A stretch of 64,000 nt of DNA. Origin: Ischnura elegans (Eukaryota > Arthropoda > Insecta > Odonata > Coenagrionidae). Of this stretch, positions 24,829 through 36,379 are shown piece after piece. Both the position numbers and the translations under genes were made by a program. The stretch's first letter is position 1, and each line of letters opens with the position of its first letter. The stretch is from assembly GCF_921293095.1 (NCBI RefSeq), contig NC_060246.1, positions 113,626,941-113,690,940 of the forward strand. The letters are read 5' to 3'. A model generated the notes under the pieces. It was not told the DNA's origin. It was given only the letters and a program-made list of their open reading frames with translations, and did no database searches.

Positions 24829-27712
24829 CATAGCCACCTAGAGATAAGGCCCGTTCACAGGCGTGTGACGTCACTCATTGAAGTGCTACCGCCAGAGCAT
24901 GGCAGAACAGAAGTAGTTGTGGTGCTGTCTGCGACGGTGGTTTAGCCGCCGAAGTGAAAAGATAATTGATACCTAATTTACTCAGTCAATAAGAAAATAG
25001 TCAGCGGGTTCCGAGAAAATACTGACACGCATCAACAAAAATATTTTTCAATCTCAAAGTTATTCGTTAATATTACGTCTTATGGCACGTAACATATAAC
25101 TTCGCCGTTCTCAAGAAAAAACTATTTATAACTAATTCATAAATTGTCGTTGTGAACTAGAAGTACTACATAACAATATAAAAATCTGAAATAACTATGT
25201 AGAGAAGGCTCTATGCATCCAAAGAGCATTTATTATTCAACATAAAAGCGTCTCGAAATTCGATAGCATAAAGTGGTGATGGCAAGTATTTGATTAAACC
25301 TGGTTGCATTCCATATACTTCCCTTGGATAAATAATTTCTTTCTGGTAGAGTAAAAGGTGTTCACACAAAGTCCCAAATGGATCTATTATTTAAGAGTGA
25401 ATTCTTCTTTATTTTGACATTAAATTAGATATGCCCATGGACTATGAAAATCTTACCGTAGAGCCTGACGAAATAAGATTTTCAATAATAGTTACTTGTG
25501 AAATTTGGTATCGTTGACACATCTGCCATTATTACTCTCGAATGCATCAAAATGCAAGCCAAAATTTACGTATAGTCCAGCCTCGGCTAATAAAACGTAA
25601 CCGTCCCAGGAGCTTAAGTATTTTAAATATTATTTGGGATGAGCAAAAGTTTCAATCCCACTTCAGTAGATGTATCAATCTAATAAAAAATTTGGAAGTC
25701 CTGCCACATAACCAGCATTCACATTTGTATAAAGAACACGACATCTCTTAAATCACACCTCAGATCTTACTTAACATGCATGAAGTAATCACCACAAGGA
25801 ATTTTGGCGGCAGGAAAGAAAAAAACACAGAAGTAAAATACAAATATTTTGTATTTCCATTCGTCAATCAAAATAATACCTACAATGTTCTCTTATTACG
25901 ATGAACTAATTTGGTGAAACAAATACTGGTATTTTCTTTTGAAAAAAATCATTTAAAACAGCACTGGCAGAAGCCACAATAACTATCTTCAATAGTTTTT
26001 CACATGAATTTCCATTGTCACATGAACCACTTATAAAAAACAAATCCACCATAGTCCTATATGTCACTTCAACCACTATGACATTCTGTCTTCTAGATGA
26101 CAGTTTCAAATGAAGTAATGGCACCCTCCTCCTATGACACTTCTAATTCAACACGAGTTATCTTCCCCATCTTCTCCCGCAAGGCCACAGGTTCTTTTCT
26201 GATGTCACTCGCTGAGAAGTGAAGATCACACGACTAAAATTAATAAATAAGAAAAAGTCATGAAAATTACTAAATTTCATTTCCAATTTTAGGCATTTCT
26301 GCATGCGAGATATCTAATGACTAGGCCAGTAAATATAGGAGATCATTATGTACCTTAAAGATTTTTTAAAATTTAAAACTAGAGCATAAGATAATTTCAG
26401 ATGATGAAAGCCGGGCATAGAGAGAGAAAAACGCAAATTTTCATTCACGGTTGTTCAGACACATCAATAACATAGTATAGCATAGTATAGAAGCATACGT
26501 TTCTGACGCGACTTATGCATTTCTCATGATTAGATGCTATCCATGCAATTTATCGAGTAAATATCGTTGGTCTTACGGAATTATATATAAGCTGAAATTA
26601 ATTTGAACCCAAGAACCCTAGAAATTGATGTGCTTTACCCCTAATATAAGTTACTACGCCAAAAATAAAAGACTGGTAGTTTCATGGAAAATACCAAAGC
26701 ACATAAATTATCGCGTAGATAATTCACATTGCTTTTCAACTATGAGTAACAAAAGTATAGTTAAATAAGCACTGTTTTGCTGAGTTTCTAGACGCATAAC
26801 ACAGCAGAGGGCAAGATAATAAAGAATATTCGATGCTATAAACTTGGCAGCTGTATTATAATTCCCAAGAAACTCCTTCAACCTCACGTTTACTGAACGA
26901 AATAATACAAAAAATTCAGCTAAAATACAAGAATTTCCAATTGAAATGCCGCTTCTGTATTTAAATCACCACTTTTGGTACTGTCAACATCCCCAAGACA
27001 CATCTACCTAGAAATTACATCCAAATAACTACAGCTAGAAAGAGTACATACCTTAATGTTTTCCGTCGAGGTGAAATTGTCTATTTTTATCCCCCATATA
27101 CACTTCTTCTTCAGCTCAGGATCTTTTGGAAAGTTAAAAACTTGAACCTCGGGTCCACTCCTGTGAGTTTTCTTCGCATGCCGGCACTACACACGTGAAA
27201 GGAACTTTTTAACAAAAAGGCCTCACAAATACACGTTTATGAAGAAAGGTTTCTCGGGTTTTCCACCGGTTGATGTCGTCCATGTCTCCCGACGTTTCGA
27301 TCTGCGACTTGCTGATCATCCTCAGGGGATCTTCCGAATGCCGTTGAACGGATCCCCTGAGGATGATCAGCAAGTCGCAGATCGAAACGTCGGGAGACAT
27401 GGACGACATCAACCGGTGGAAAACCCGAGAAACCTTTCTGCAACTGATACGCCGGGAAAATCTAAGATCATACACACGTTTATGAAGTCCAGCGAATGAA
27501 ATTCAATAATAAAGGAAACTTCACTACCCTCAGAAACTTCAATTTACACCAACTAACACCACAAAAGTCCCTAAAATGTGGTAAAACGTAACGTAAATAC
27601 ACTCGTAAACAAAGTGGTCTCCAACGGCAGCCGGAACAACACAGCACTTCTCGTGGTGACGTCAGAGTCTCAGCCGTCGCTTGTGACGGGGCCTTTTCTC
27701 TAGGTGGCTATG
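24829..27712. mobile_element. 2.9-kb TIR DNA transposon nested in repeat copy 1
   Basis: The left end starts CATAGCCACCTAGAGA and the right end is its inverse, with AAGGCCC following on both sides. Weaker inverted similarity continues to GTGACGTCA and AGCACTTC/GAAGTGCT. The flanks carry GCAGAGC on both sides (24822-24828 and 27713-27719). Copy 2 of the host repeat at about 54320 has a single GCAGAGC, i.e. the empty site. So this is a 7-bp target duplication, or 8 bp (GGCAGAGC) if one G is shared with the terminus. Only short frames occur inside (25542-25751 plus, 25906-26124 minus), none like a transposase, so it is non-autonomous or decayed. Terminal CA and TSD length would fit hAT- or P-type elements. 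Confidence 0.8.
27231..27487. mobile_element. Perfect foldback with hammerhead-like core, 14-bp TSD
   Basis: 27243-27331 and 27351-27439 are perfect 89-bp inverted repeats with a 19-nt loop. A 34-nt unpaired tail (with CGCCGGGAAAA) follows. ACACGTTTATGAAG occurs at 27231-27244 and again at 27474-27487, marking a 14-bp target-site duplication around the insertion. In the right arm (plus strand), CTGAGGA (27357-27363) is followed by a GATC/GATC stem (27365-27368 with 27380-27383). Then come GAAA at 27384-27387 and the self-complementary ACGT at 27387-27390 plus C at 27391. TCCC (27353-27356) can pair with GGGA (27392-27395) as stem I. One extra T lies between CTGAGGA and stem II. Hammerhead motifs with very short stem III are known from Penelope-like retroelements. 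Membership is inferred. Confidence 0.8.
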
Positions 27713-27748
27713 GCAGAGCCCCCCCAGCGAGCATAGCGAGTTATATAC
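27713..27748. mobile_element. Interspersed repeat, copy 1 (3' end after insertion)
   Basis: GCAGAGCCCCCCCAGCGAGC continues the host repeat after the nested transposon. It matches copy 2 near 54313-54350, including GCGAGT-ATA-ACATA. Confidence 0.75.
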
Positions 27749-27759
27749 ATATATTCGAA

Positions 27760-30020
27760 GAGATTAAAGTGGCTAATGAAAAAATAATTACACGCACGTT
27801 CAGTAAAACGATGTTTGACGAAACTTTTAGCTTTCCAATCCGAGTGACAATGATAGCGAAGGACCGAATAACCGGGTGGTAGATAAATTAGAGATATACA
27901 TCGAAATTTGTACCGAGAATATATTTTTTTGAATTAAATTCAAACAATATATGAGAAATCAACGTTCTTTCCATAATAGGATGATGGTGGACACAAAAAA
28001 TTCCGGGGAACTTCGTTCATTGTTGTATCAATAAGGAAACGCAGAGACGAATTCCTTTTCCTTACACAGCTAAAATTGAAATTTTTAAAATATGTTATCG
28101 TTTAATTAGAACACAGGTTTTCATGAAAATAGGAAAAACGGTAGGTTTTCTTAGTGGCACAATTTCATTAATTTACTACTTTGCTTGGGAATTTAATGCC
28201 CAGTTTCCCACCCATTTGATCTGTATATAATGCGTCACTTCATTGCATTTCCCTTTGAAAACTTATTGTGTGCGAACATAAGAAATTGTTGAATTATAAT
28301 TTTAGGAAATTTCAACGCATGCTTTGTACCCTCTTTTCATCATCCTTAAGAATGTTTCGATTCCACCTTCGATTCCATCACATCTGAAAAACCCAAAACA
28401 AAGTTGATCCACCTCAATGCAGAAACATTTCCTTCAACAAGGCGCACACAGTAGCTTTATTTAATAAATTACCGAGTGGTACACATCGTTGACAGTTCAA
28501 AAATACGAGTGGTCACCATGAATTATCCCTATATTACTTGGGCTTTGTGCATCAGCTCCAAGAATATGACTCTGAGAATCTCACTAAAGTTTAGAAAGTT
28601 CTCCGTCGCGGATTCGCTCATTCTATTACATGAAAGAACCGAGGAAATTACTCCCGTCAAATCTTTCAATCGAACATCTCAAGAAGTACTACTCAGCTTC
28701 GCGGGCATTAAAAGGAACTAGCTCACTCCAAGAGCTAATAGGTTTTCAATCGCAGTGGAGTGGAAATGGGTAAAGCAAAAAGAGCTTATGTCCAAAACAC
28801 GCAGCACTCAGTGACTTTCACAAAAGGAGTTCTAATAGTTTGAGATGACTAGGCAGTCTAATATTCTCGACCTCTAGAAAAAATATGCTTATCTGAACTG
28901 TATGAAGTGGTGCTTGATGTTTTTTATCAAATGTTTCAGTCTATATGGCGTAAAAAATAAGTTTTTGTAGCCTTTACAGACCTTAAAAATACGGATAAAA
29001 TTGCAATTCAAAAGCGAGCCATTGGGCAGGTTTGGTCCTCATATTTCTATGATATACCCAACAGAAAAATCTCCCTCAGCATTGACCGAAATTTATTCAA
29101 CTATGGAAATATTAGGCGTTGTTTCAGTTTCCCGATTGACTGTTATTCTGTAAATAGGAGCGATTGGTTTCATAGCTTTGTTTTCTCCGGGGATAATCCA
29201 GTCTAATAAATTAAATTTTCTTCTCACCTAAACTGATCCGCCAATATCTCTGCTTCTTGATTGGATTCATTTAAATCGGATAAACCCAATTTGTGAACTT
29301 CCTGGTCCTTAAATGCGATGGACGAGGAAAAATTTCTTATCAAATTGCGAATGCCACCAGAGGCTAGATGAAATCACAGTGAATCAAATTCCATGAAAAG
29401 CGGAAAATGCTAAATGAAACACTTTAGATTTCAGAAGAACTGATAAAATCCTGATAAAATAAAAAATTAAAATGAACTGACGAACCGAATTTGTTCATAG
29501 GTATTACCTGTCTTGAATAGCGAGAAAAAATAATAGGCGGAATGAGCTTTTTTCTTATTTGAACTAGGTGTGAAATCTATCTTGCGTAAAAAACCTTACG
29601 ATTTAGATATACCGGCTCATGGTTTTTCCATTAGGATAATGGAGACAATAAAAAACATGATACATATTGGAGTGTTACAAGGCTGATAAAATGATTGTAA
29701 AGATAGAACTAATGGAAATCGATATATATCTGGATATTAGCACCAACGAGTAAATGCGCTATTTCTAGGAAATCTATTCAGAAATAGATACGGCAAAGTT
29801 AACATTTACACAAAGGAAATCACTGTGTTCCTTTCAACAGAAAATAGAAGGAATTACCTGCAAAACGTCGTATTTGGTTACGATATTATACATAGCGAGG
29901 GCACAGGCATTGCGAAAAACGGTAAACGAGCAGAGGCCTTTCAGCATGAGAAGGGTGTAAGGCGTTAAAAGGGTAATGAGACTTTAAGAAAATTTCAAGG
30001 AATGGGGAAAGGCAGGTGAA
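27760..30020. other. No recognisable gene
   Basis: AT-rich. The plus-strand frame at 28476-28721 has no signature. No repeats are evident apart from homopolymers. Confidence 0.4.
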
Positions 30021-30026
30021 TGGCTA

Positions 30027-30270
30027 AAATAGTGGCGTAGCCAGGATATTGAAATGGGGGTTTTATCGGAGATTTTGGGGCCCTTCCGGGATGTATGGAA
30101 AACACACCAGGACCTAAGGGGACCCGGGGAAAATTGTAGGATTTTTGATGTTGAAAACCTAATTTTTAGGAGTCAAAAACAGTAACTTTGCACGAGTAAT
30201 TATTAAAATAAAGTATATTAAGTTTTTGGCGCAAATGTTAAAGGCCCCCCTTTAAATACCTTATTAAATT
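30027..30270. repeat. Possible transposon terminus, single end
   Basis: AGTGGCGTAGCCAGGAT at 30033-30049, followed by a GGGG-rich stretch, resembles a terminus common in arthropod DNA transposons. I could not find a matching inverted end, so this may be a truncated element. Confidence 0.25.
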
Positions 30271-30864
30271 AAAGGCCTTATCATGACGAATAAGAAATTC
30301 CTTAGGACAGAGAAAGATTTCGAAATAATAACAAGAAACACGGAAATAATTACAGATGGCCTAAGATTAGGAGCATATGTCTTCATGTAAAAAATTAATT
30401 ACACCATTAAATAATTATATTAATGAAAAATAATGCATTCGGGAGTAATTTCTTCATGACAAATATTTTAATGCTGTTCGAGCGAGAAGGTTTGAAATAG
30501 TATATATACTTTTTATTATAGTATTCCGACATATTATAGTATTTTATTATTATATTCCGACATTTTTTAACCATAACATGAAAAGCACATGTATTCAACA
30601 GTTATCAGATGTTCCTTCAGAAAGTACATTTTCAATATTATCATTGATTTTTCAGTAATGCTATCGTTGCTGTTTCCCGACCTTCATTAATTTTGCTTAT
30701 ACACATACAAATACGCATTTTTATATTCAGAAAATGGTGCACTCCTGACGCACACCACTTCGTTGATTTGAGGGAGAATTGAATGCAAACTACCGAAGTC
30801 ATCTCTTACTCCTTAGAATCTTCATACTTCCCAGAAACAACCATGACTTTCATAATACATTACC

Positions 30865-31183
30865 CAGTGGTGTCATGGCAAAATTATCGGTGGCGGAACG
30901 CACCTTCCTAAACCTTTCTTAGAAGCATAGGCGGATTTAGGGGAAGGGCACGTGTGTACGTGACTTGCTTACTTCCTGGATCCACCCTTGCTTACAAGAT
31001 AAATATTACTCTGTGTGTTTCAATCATTTCAGCAAATATAGAATAAACAAATAGAAAAAATGTGTTTATTTATGAACCTATATCAAACAATTTGAGGCAT
31101 CAAAATTGATGAAAGGGTTATTTGACTATCATGTATTTTCTTAACCAGTGCCGGAACAGCGTTCCGGTACCATGACACCACTG
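30865..31183. mobile_element. hAT-like MITE candidate
   Basis: CAGTGGTGTCATGG at 30865-30878 is inverted at 31170-31183. GGCGGAACGC on the left and GCGTTCCGG on the right extend the terminal similarity. Length is 319 bp. The flanking 8-mers do not match, so the target duplication is lost or the boundaries differ. Inside, 30931-30988 is a second small inverted pair (AGGCGGATTTAGG with CCTGGATCCACCC), possibly another tiny element. Confidence 0.5.
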
Positions 31184-31495
31184 AATTATTACCATAGTTA
31201 TATTTCCATACAACTTATCTATTATAACAATGACGCCTAACCTACTCATATATGTATGATATATTCATTTCTTAAAAAAAGGTGAAGCGACATTACACTA
31301 CATTCATCAAATAATAATTTTATATTATTCTGATCTTTGGATCCCTTAATTTTAAAATATAGTTTTTTTAGAATTAGAGTTCTCCTTCGATTATAGGATA
31401 AACATGCTCAAACAATTGAGAGACCTCTCTCCAAACATCACTGAGATACACTTCCAGTTTAATCAATTCAAAATTTGAAATACTCTGAATTGGCT

Positions 31496-31753
31496 CTATT
31501 CCCAAAAGTGCCCGAGGAAGGAGCGTCGATCTGGGTTGGGAAATTTAATATTTGACTGAAACACACTGAAAAATAATCCGAAGAAGTGAATCACTACATT
31601 TTGCCAAATTCCAATGTTTCCGGTTGGGAAAACAGGTGAATTGGACGTTTGCCGACGGCTGCCCAGTGAATTATGAGCCGCGACGCTTTCCGTGCCTGCG
31701 AAACATAAAAATGCTAAAAACAAGAGAATTCGTAATAGCTTAAATTTGTTCAT
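31496..31753 (-). CDS. Candidate small secreted protein (85 codons or first exon)
   Basis: A true ATG at 31753 opens a frame beginning MNKFKLLRILLFLAFLCFAG. It has a basic N-terminus, a long hydrophobic core and a plausible cleavage after ESVAA near residue 26. This is a textbook signal peptide. The rest (about 59 residues) has no cysteines. It contains RRQTSNSPVFPTG and a second hydrophobic patch VIHFFGLFFSVF, which may be read-through into an intron if the first exon ends earlier. No neighbouring exon was recognised. It could also be chance in AT-rich DNA, where Leu/Phe-rich peptides are common. Confidence 0.35.
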   Translation of the reverse strand: MNKFKLLRILLFLAFLCFAGTESVAAHNSLGSRRQTSNSPVFPTGNIGIWQNVVIHFFGLFFSVFQSNIKFPNPDRRSFLGHFWE

Positions 31754-31759
31754 GAAAGG

Positions 31760-33640
31760 AAACGGTACATTTTTAGTGTTTATTCATGCTTTTACAATCG
31801 AATATTTGCATTTATTTTTCTGCTGCTGGCATTGGAAAAATAAAACCTAAATGTCTGGGGAGTTTCTTATTAATTACATATATAAATAAGAATGAATGGC
31901 TAGAAATACGAGGTACAGAAAGCCTTCGAGCAGGTTAAAACATAAATAAAACCTCCAAGTATTTTCAACTACCTTACCAAATGTTTTATGAAAGAGATTA
32001 ATGATGGTCATTTTGAATTGTTCATGATTTTCAATGTTAAAAGAGCTCACGAAAATTTTCAGGCTACTACTTTACGCTACACTCAATTGGAAGCGTCCAA
32101 AACTAACTGTAGCCACCACGTGCTTTCCATTACTCATGGAGCCCCGCGTTCATCCTGAATTGTTCGAAATTAAATCCAGGAATTTTTCCCTCTTTTTGAG
32201 AAAATTGATTTTAAAAATACGAATCAAAGGAAGCTCAAGAGCTTGAATGTTGATCGAATTTTGCTCGGTAAATTTTCCCCAAAAATCCTTCCAAATTTGG
32301 AATTAGTCATTCCGTTCACACGAGGATTAGATGATGCTTACCGAAATTGTCACAATGAAAACCTTTCACCTTTCAGGCTATTCCAAGGGCAATAAAAATC
32401 ATATAGGTGAACTGATAAAAACACATCCGAGGATATAGATTGTAGGCTGGTAAAGAGTGTCCCCTACAAAGATGGCAGAAGTAACGACATTGAAATATAG
32501 GTGGAAATCGAGAATAAAATTTTTCAAAATTATTAGTAAATAAATATCAAATTTAAAAAAATTCTTTCAGGCAGAAAATGGAGAAAATTACTGACAGGAA
32601 TTGGCAAATAAATCACGTTTTACAGTACGGTTATTTTGGCTAAAAAAAATTACGCTTGTTGAGACGCTTCTTGCTCTTTAGCATAGTTTCCTCTTTGATA
32701 AAGAAAAGAAACGTTACGTTTACTGATTGGTTGTTGAAAAACATCGTTTTATATACCTGCCCCAGCAGATGAATGGAGATATTGCTTTCGTCGCATTTCG
32801 TAATTCTACACCATTTAATGAATGGCCTAAAATCGACTCACCTGTTGTTCGATGCTATTTTATAGGGTATGCATAAATGCCTTCAAGAAACTAAGTTTCT
32901 GTAATTGGTGAATTATTATTAAAACCAAGGATAGGTATAGCGACGACAGCATGGAGCGATCTAACAATGAATGTTGCCCTTGTACGCCCTATGTACCACT
33001 TTGATTCTGAAACTGAATGCTTTTAATCACTCACGATTTCTGCTCTGACTTAACAAACTCGTTAAAGGACTTCCATATTTAATACAACCGTGTCGCTAAG
33101 ATTGCTGATACGACCAGTAATTCCTTGTGTTTCATTAGGGTCACTTCAGCTCTCCGCCATTGAAAGCGGTCTTATTCAACGGTTAATTTCATTGATTCCA
33201 GTCTCCCAAAAACATTCAATTTGGACGAGTTAACCCATAGGCCCCAATCGACCGTTATTCTTCGTTCGACGCGAGATCGCTTTCAGAAAGCTTCGAACCT
33301 TTCCCGGCCTTGTCCAGCGGAATGTGTGTATCGCAGAGAGAGGGACCGGGGGAGAGAGGGATGCACGAACCGCGATTGTTCGCTCTGCACACGGGCCGCA
33401 TTCCGATCGCGGTGCCTTGCCGACCCGAAGCTATTAGCGAACCATTGACGTTTAATACGCCAACACGCTCCCCTTTGATGCGACCCGCTATCGCACCGTT
33501 GACCTGCGGTGACCGTTGATCAGCGGATGCTCAAGATCTAAAGGTTGCCGTTGAGGGTGGTTGAAATGGTGGAATCGTCAACCAGTGCAAACGGGTGGGA
33601 ACCAAAAATGTTGAATTTGCCGAGGCAAGCATGAACAAAC
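31760..33640. other. No recognisable gene
   Basis: Mostly AT-rich. 33220-33520 is locally GC-richer with two overlapping plus-strand frames and no recognisable product. Confidence 0.4.
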
Positions 33641-33649
33641 CTGTTCCTT

Positions 33650-34200
33650 AAGCTGCGTTTACACTGAGTAACATGTTATATAAGTAAGCTACATATAGCA
33701 TGATTTTACGAAAATGTTACCAATCCGTGTAACGTGTTACATGTAGCATTGTGTTATAGAACAAAAATTCGTGTTGTACAACAAGGTTTTGTCCATGATA
33801 AAAACACAAATGGTAATTTCCATGCTATTTAATTTAACACTCAGCGACCGACCATGGTTTCGACACTTGGTATCATTTTCAATATCAACACCTTGAAAAT
33901 GACACAAAATGTTGAAACCATGGTCGGTGGTTGAGTGTTAAATTAAATAGTGTGGAAATTACCATTTGTTTTTTATATCGTGGTTATAGCAATATTCCAC
34001 AAAATCAAGCCTGAAACGAATTTAAACAAGTTTTTGGTGTCCCGCTTCGCGTGAGAAACTAGAAACTTTCAGTATAACAGGAATTTCGTTTCATAACATA
34101 ATGTCCCATGTAACATATTACACCGATTTATAACTTTTTCGTAAAACGTGTTAAATGTAACTTGTTTAAAAAATCACGTTACTCAGTGCAAACGCAGCTT
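33650..34200. mobile_element. MITE with about 110-bp imperfect TIRs
   Basis: The first 23 bases (33650-33672, AAGCTGCGTTTACACTGAG...) match the inverted last 23 (34178-34200) with one mismatch. Looser inverted similarity continues to about 33770 and 34085, including GTTACAT, TTTTACGAAAA and GTGTAA-TGTTACATG. Length is 551 bp with no ORF. No target duplication is obvious. A separate palindrome sits inside it at 33793-33983. Confidence 0.7.
33793..33983. repeat. Foldback nested in MITE, hammerhead-like arm
   Basis: The arms 33793-33882 and 33891-33983 are inverted copies with few mismatches. They share CAAATGGTAATTTCCA, CTATTTAATTTAACACTCA and CCGACCATGGTTTC. The right arm (plus) reads TTGAAAATGACAC...GTTGAAACCATGGTC. 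It has an intact GAAACCATGGTC with self-complementary ACCATGGT, and flanking CACC/GGTG that could be stem I. The CTGANGA half is degraded (TTGAAAA). Confidence 0.7.
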
Positions 34201-34209
34201 TCGACCGAT

Positions 34210-35885
34210 AGGATCGAATATGCCCGAAGCACCCAAATAGATGTTGAATTGGGTGGGGAGAGCGTTTTTCAAACATTGTTTTTTAATCAGACATATTGTC
34301 TTTTTTTCGTATTCGATTCAACGTGATACAAGTCCCGTGGTAAAAGTAGTGAAGTTTAATTGAAGTATACCGTGAAAACTTTACGTATTCGCCCGTAATG
34401 CAAAACTTTGGTAAATTCTGAAGAGATACAATCATTCGCCTTGACCGGGATGTGACGTGACTACTCAATTTTAAATTCCACTCCGATCATCGGAAGCGGC
34501 ACAAATGGCAGCCATTTTGGCGATTGATCTTTTATGCTTCAGGAGTGCTTCAGGTTAACTTGCCTCATATATTTCGTGTCACTAAATACGGATTGTACGT
34601 CAATATTATACAATATGAGAGTTAGCTTGGGCAGCATCATATCCAGGGACTGAGCAAAACGTGATAATTTATCCCAGACAGAAATCGCAATTTCAATTAT
34701 GCATTCGATGTATGACGTACAAATAGAGTCTCGACGGGAAAATCAGCCTTTTATTTAAGACACTCTCTTGAAAACAAAAACTTCCAAAATTGCACTATAA
34801 GTAGAATCGCACGGCTTGGAAAAGAGCAAATAATGCCGAAAATACTTAAATTACGCACTAGAAATGTCATACGACGTATTTTTCACCGATTTCAGCGCTT
34901 ACATCGACCCAAGCTTTGATTGCCTATTTATACGCGTTAAAATCCTCTTGCAATCAATTTAAACGAATTTATATTAGGAAAAACGGTTAATTAGATATAC
35001 CTATAAATAGAGAGAAGAGAATTTTGTTCGATTACGCTAAAAGCTAAGCATGAGAAACCAAGGATTTTTGAGAGCCTATCGCTTTTGATATTGTAATTAT
35101 TAGGTGACTATTATTTGCTTATTTTGCGAAAATTTCCATTTCAAATATTTTCCTCGATATAATAAATAAATCGTCAGTGCAGCTTCCAGAAAATCACATG
35201 AAGTAAAGCCTATTGATGTAGTAAACATAAAATCTAATGCGTTATCCTCCGACTTAAGCAGCTTTCGTCAAAAGAATAAATATGAAAACTGATGCATAAC
35301 CCTCTGACTTAGACAGCATTCATCAACCAACTCATAAAAACTAGCTACTACACAACACTTAGCGTGAAATGAACGGAAAAGAATTTATCTGGGTCAGTGC
35401 TTAGCAATTGATCGCAAGCCACGATTGAAATCGGGAGCTCAAGCAACCATTAAGCTATGCCGACATCCGTCTCTCATGAAGAAAGGGTAATGGGTTCCCT
35501 ATTACGCCTTATCCATATAAACGAGATCAATTTCGAAAAAAGGACAAAAATTGGAAATACTTGACGATAATGGGGTCGAGACTTAACCTCTAATGCATAA
35601 TACAAAGTTCTCTAATATGAATCATACACCGTTCACCTAGTTATCCACTAGATCGGGTTATAATTTAATATACACACTGTTTTATCAAAATACTACATTT
35701 TCTCGTGATACGCATTGTCCTGTTTTCATTTATCTGCTTGAGCACTGAGCTATTACTGACGATTTGTAGGTCAAGTTCATTGCCGTATGGATTCTACGTA
35801 GATTCGTACATTGGTGTGAGAATAGCCAATAGAAATAATTTAAGCAAAAAAAACGACGGTTTCCAATAAATTTTGCCTAAATTTA
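34210..35885. other. No recognisable gene
   Basis: AT-rich. Short similar phrases near 35245 and 35320 (cctccGACTTA-GCAGC...CATCAA type) hint at a tiny local duplication. Nothing else is seen. Confidence 0.4.
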
Positions 35886-35889
35886 ACTT

Positions 35890-36375
35890 TTTAACCACCA
35901 CAACCCAAAATATTATAGAAAAACTATGTAAAAATCTCTATCTAGTTCTAAACGATTTTAATATGAATTAAATAAGATTTTCAGCAATAAAATTGTTCAT
36001 TTAAATAAGCAAAACAAATAAAAATGAATGCTATCGCCATTAATAAAATTCAAAAAGGGATTTATTGATAAAAACTACTTATTTCCTTAATTCGCAAGCA
36101 TATAGTTCTGAAACAGTGGTTGTAAATATTTCGCCAATCCCCGCACCCCAAAAAAATACAACATAGCTATTGAAAAATCTCCATCGAATTCAAGATAGTA
36201 TTAATATGGAATAAATAAGACTTTTAGCAAAAAAATCGTTCATTAAAAAGCAGAAAAAAATTAAAATGAAAGCCATCGTCTTTAATAAAAATTTAAAAGG
36301 GATTTATGCATAAAAAATACTTATTTTCTTGATTCTGAAGCATTAAGTTCTGAAATAATGGTTGTTAAATACGCT
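35890..36375. repeat. Diverged tandem duplication, 242-bp unit
   Basis: Two adjacent units share AAAATGAA(T/A)GC(T/C)ATCG at 36021 and 36263, and AGTTCTGAAA at 36104 and 36346. Both pairs are spaced by exactly 242 bp. Intervening matches include AATAAATAAGA-TTT-AGCAA, GGGATTTAT and CTACTTATTT/ATACTTATTT. The units are about 75-80% similar by eye and AT-rich. Confidence 0.75.
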
Positions 36376-36379
36376 AAAA

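Noticed and set aside
27209..27499. Similar frames on both strands of the foldback
   Set aside because: Both read the same sequence through a perfect palindrome, so the shared peptide is a mirror artefact of the inverted repeat.
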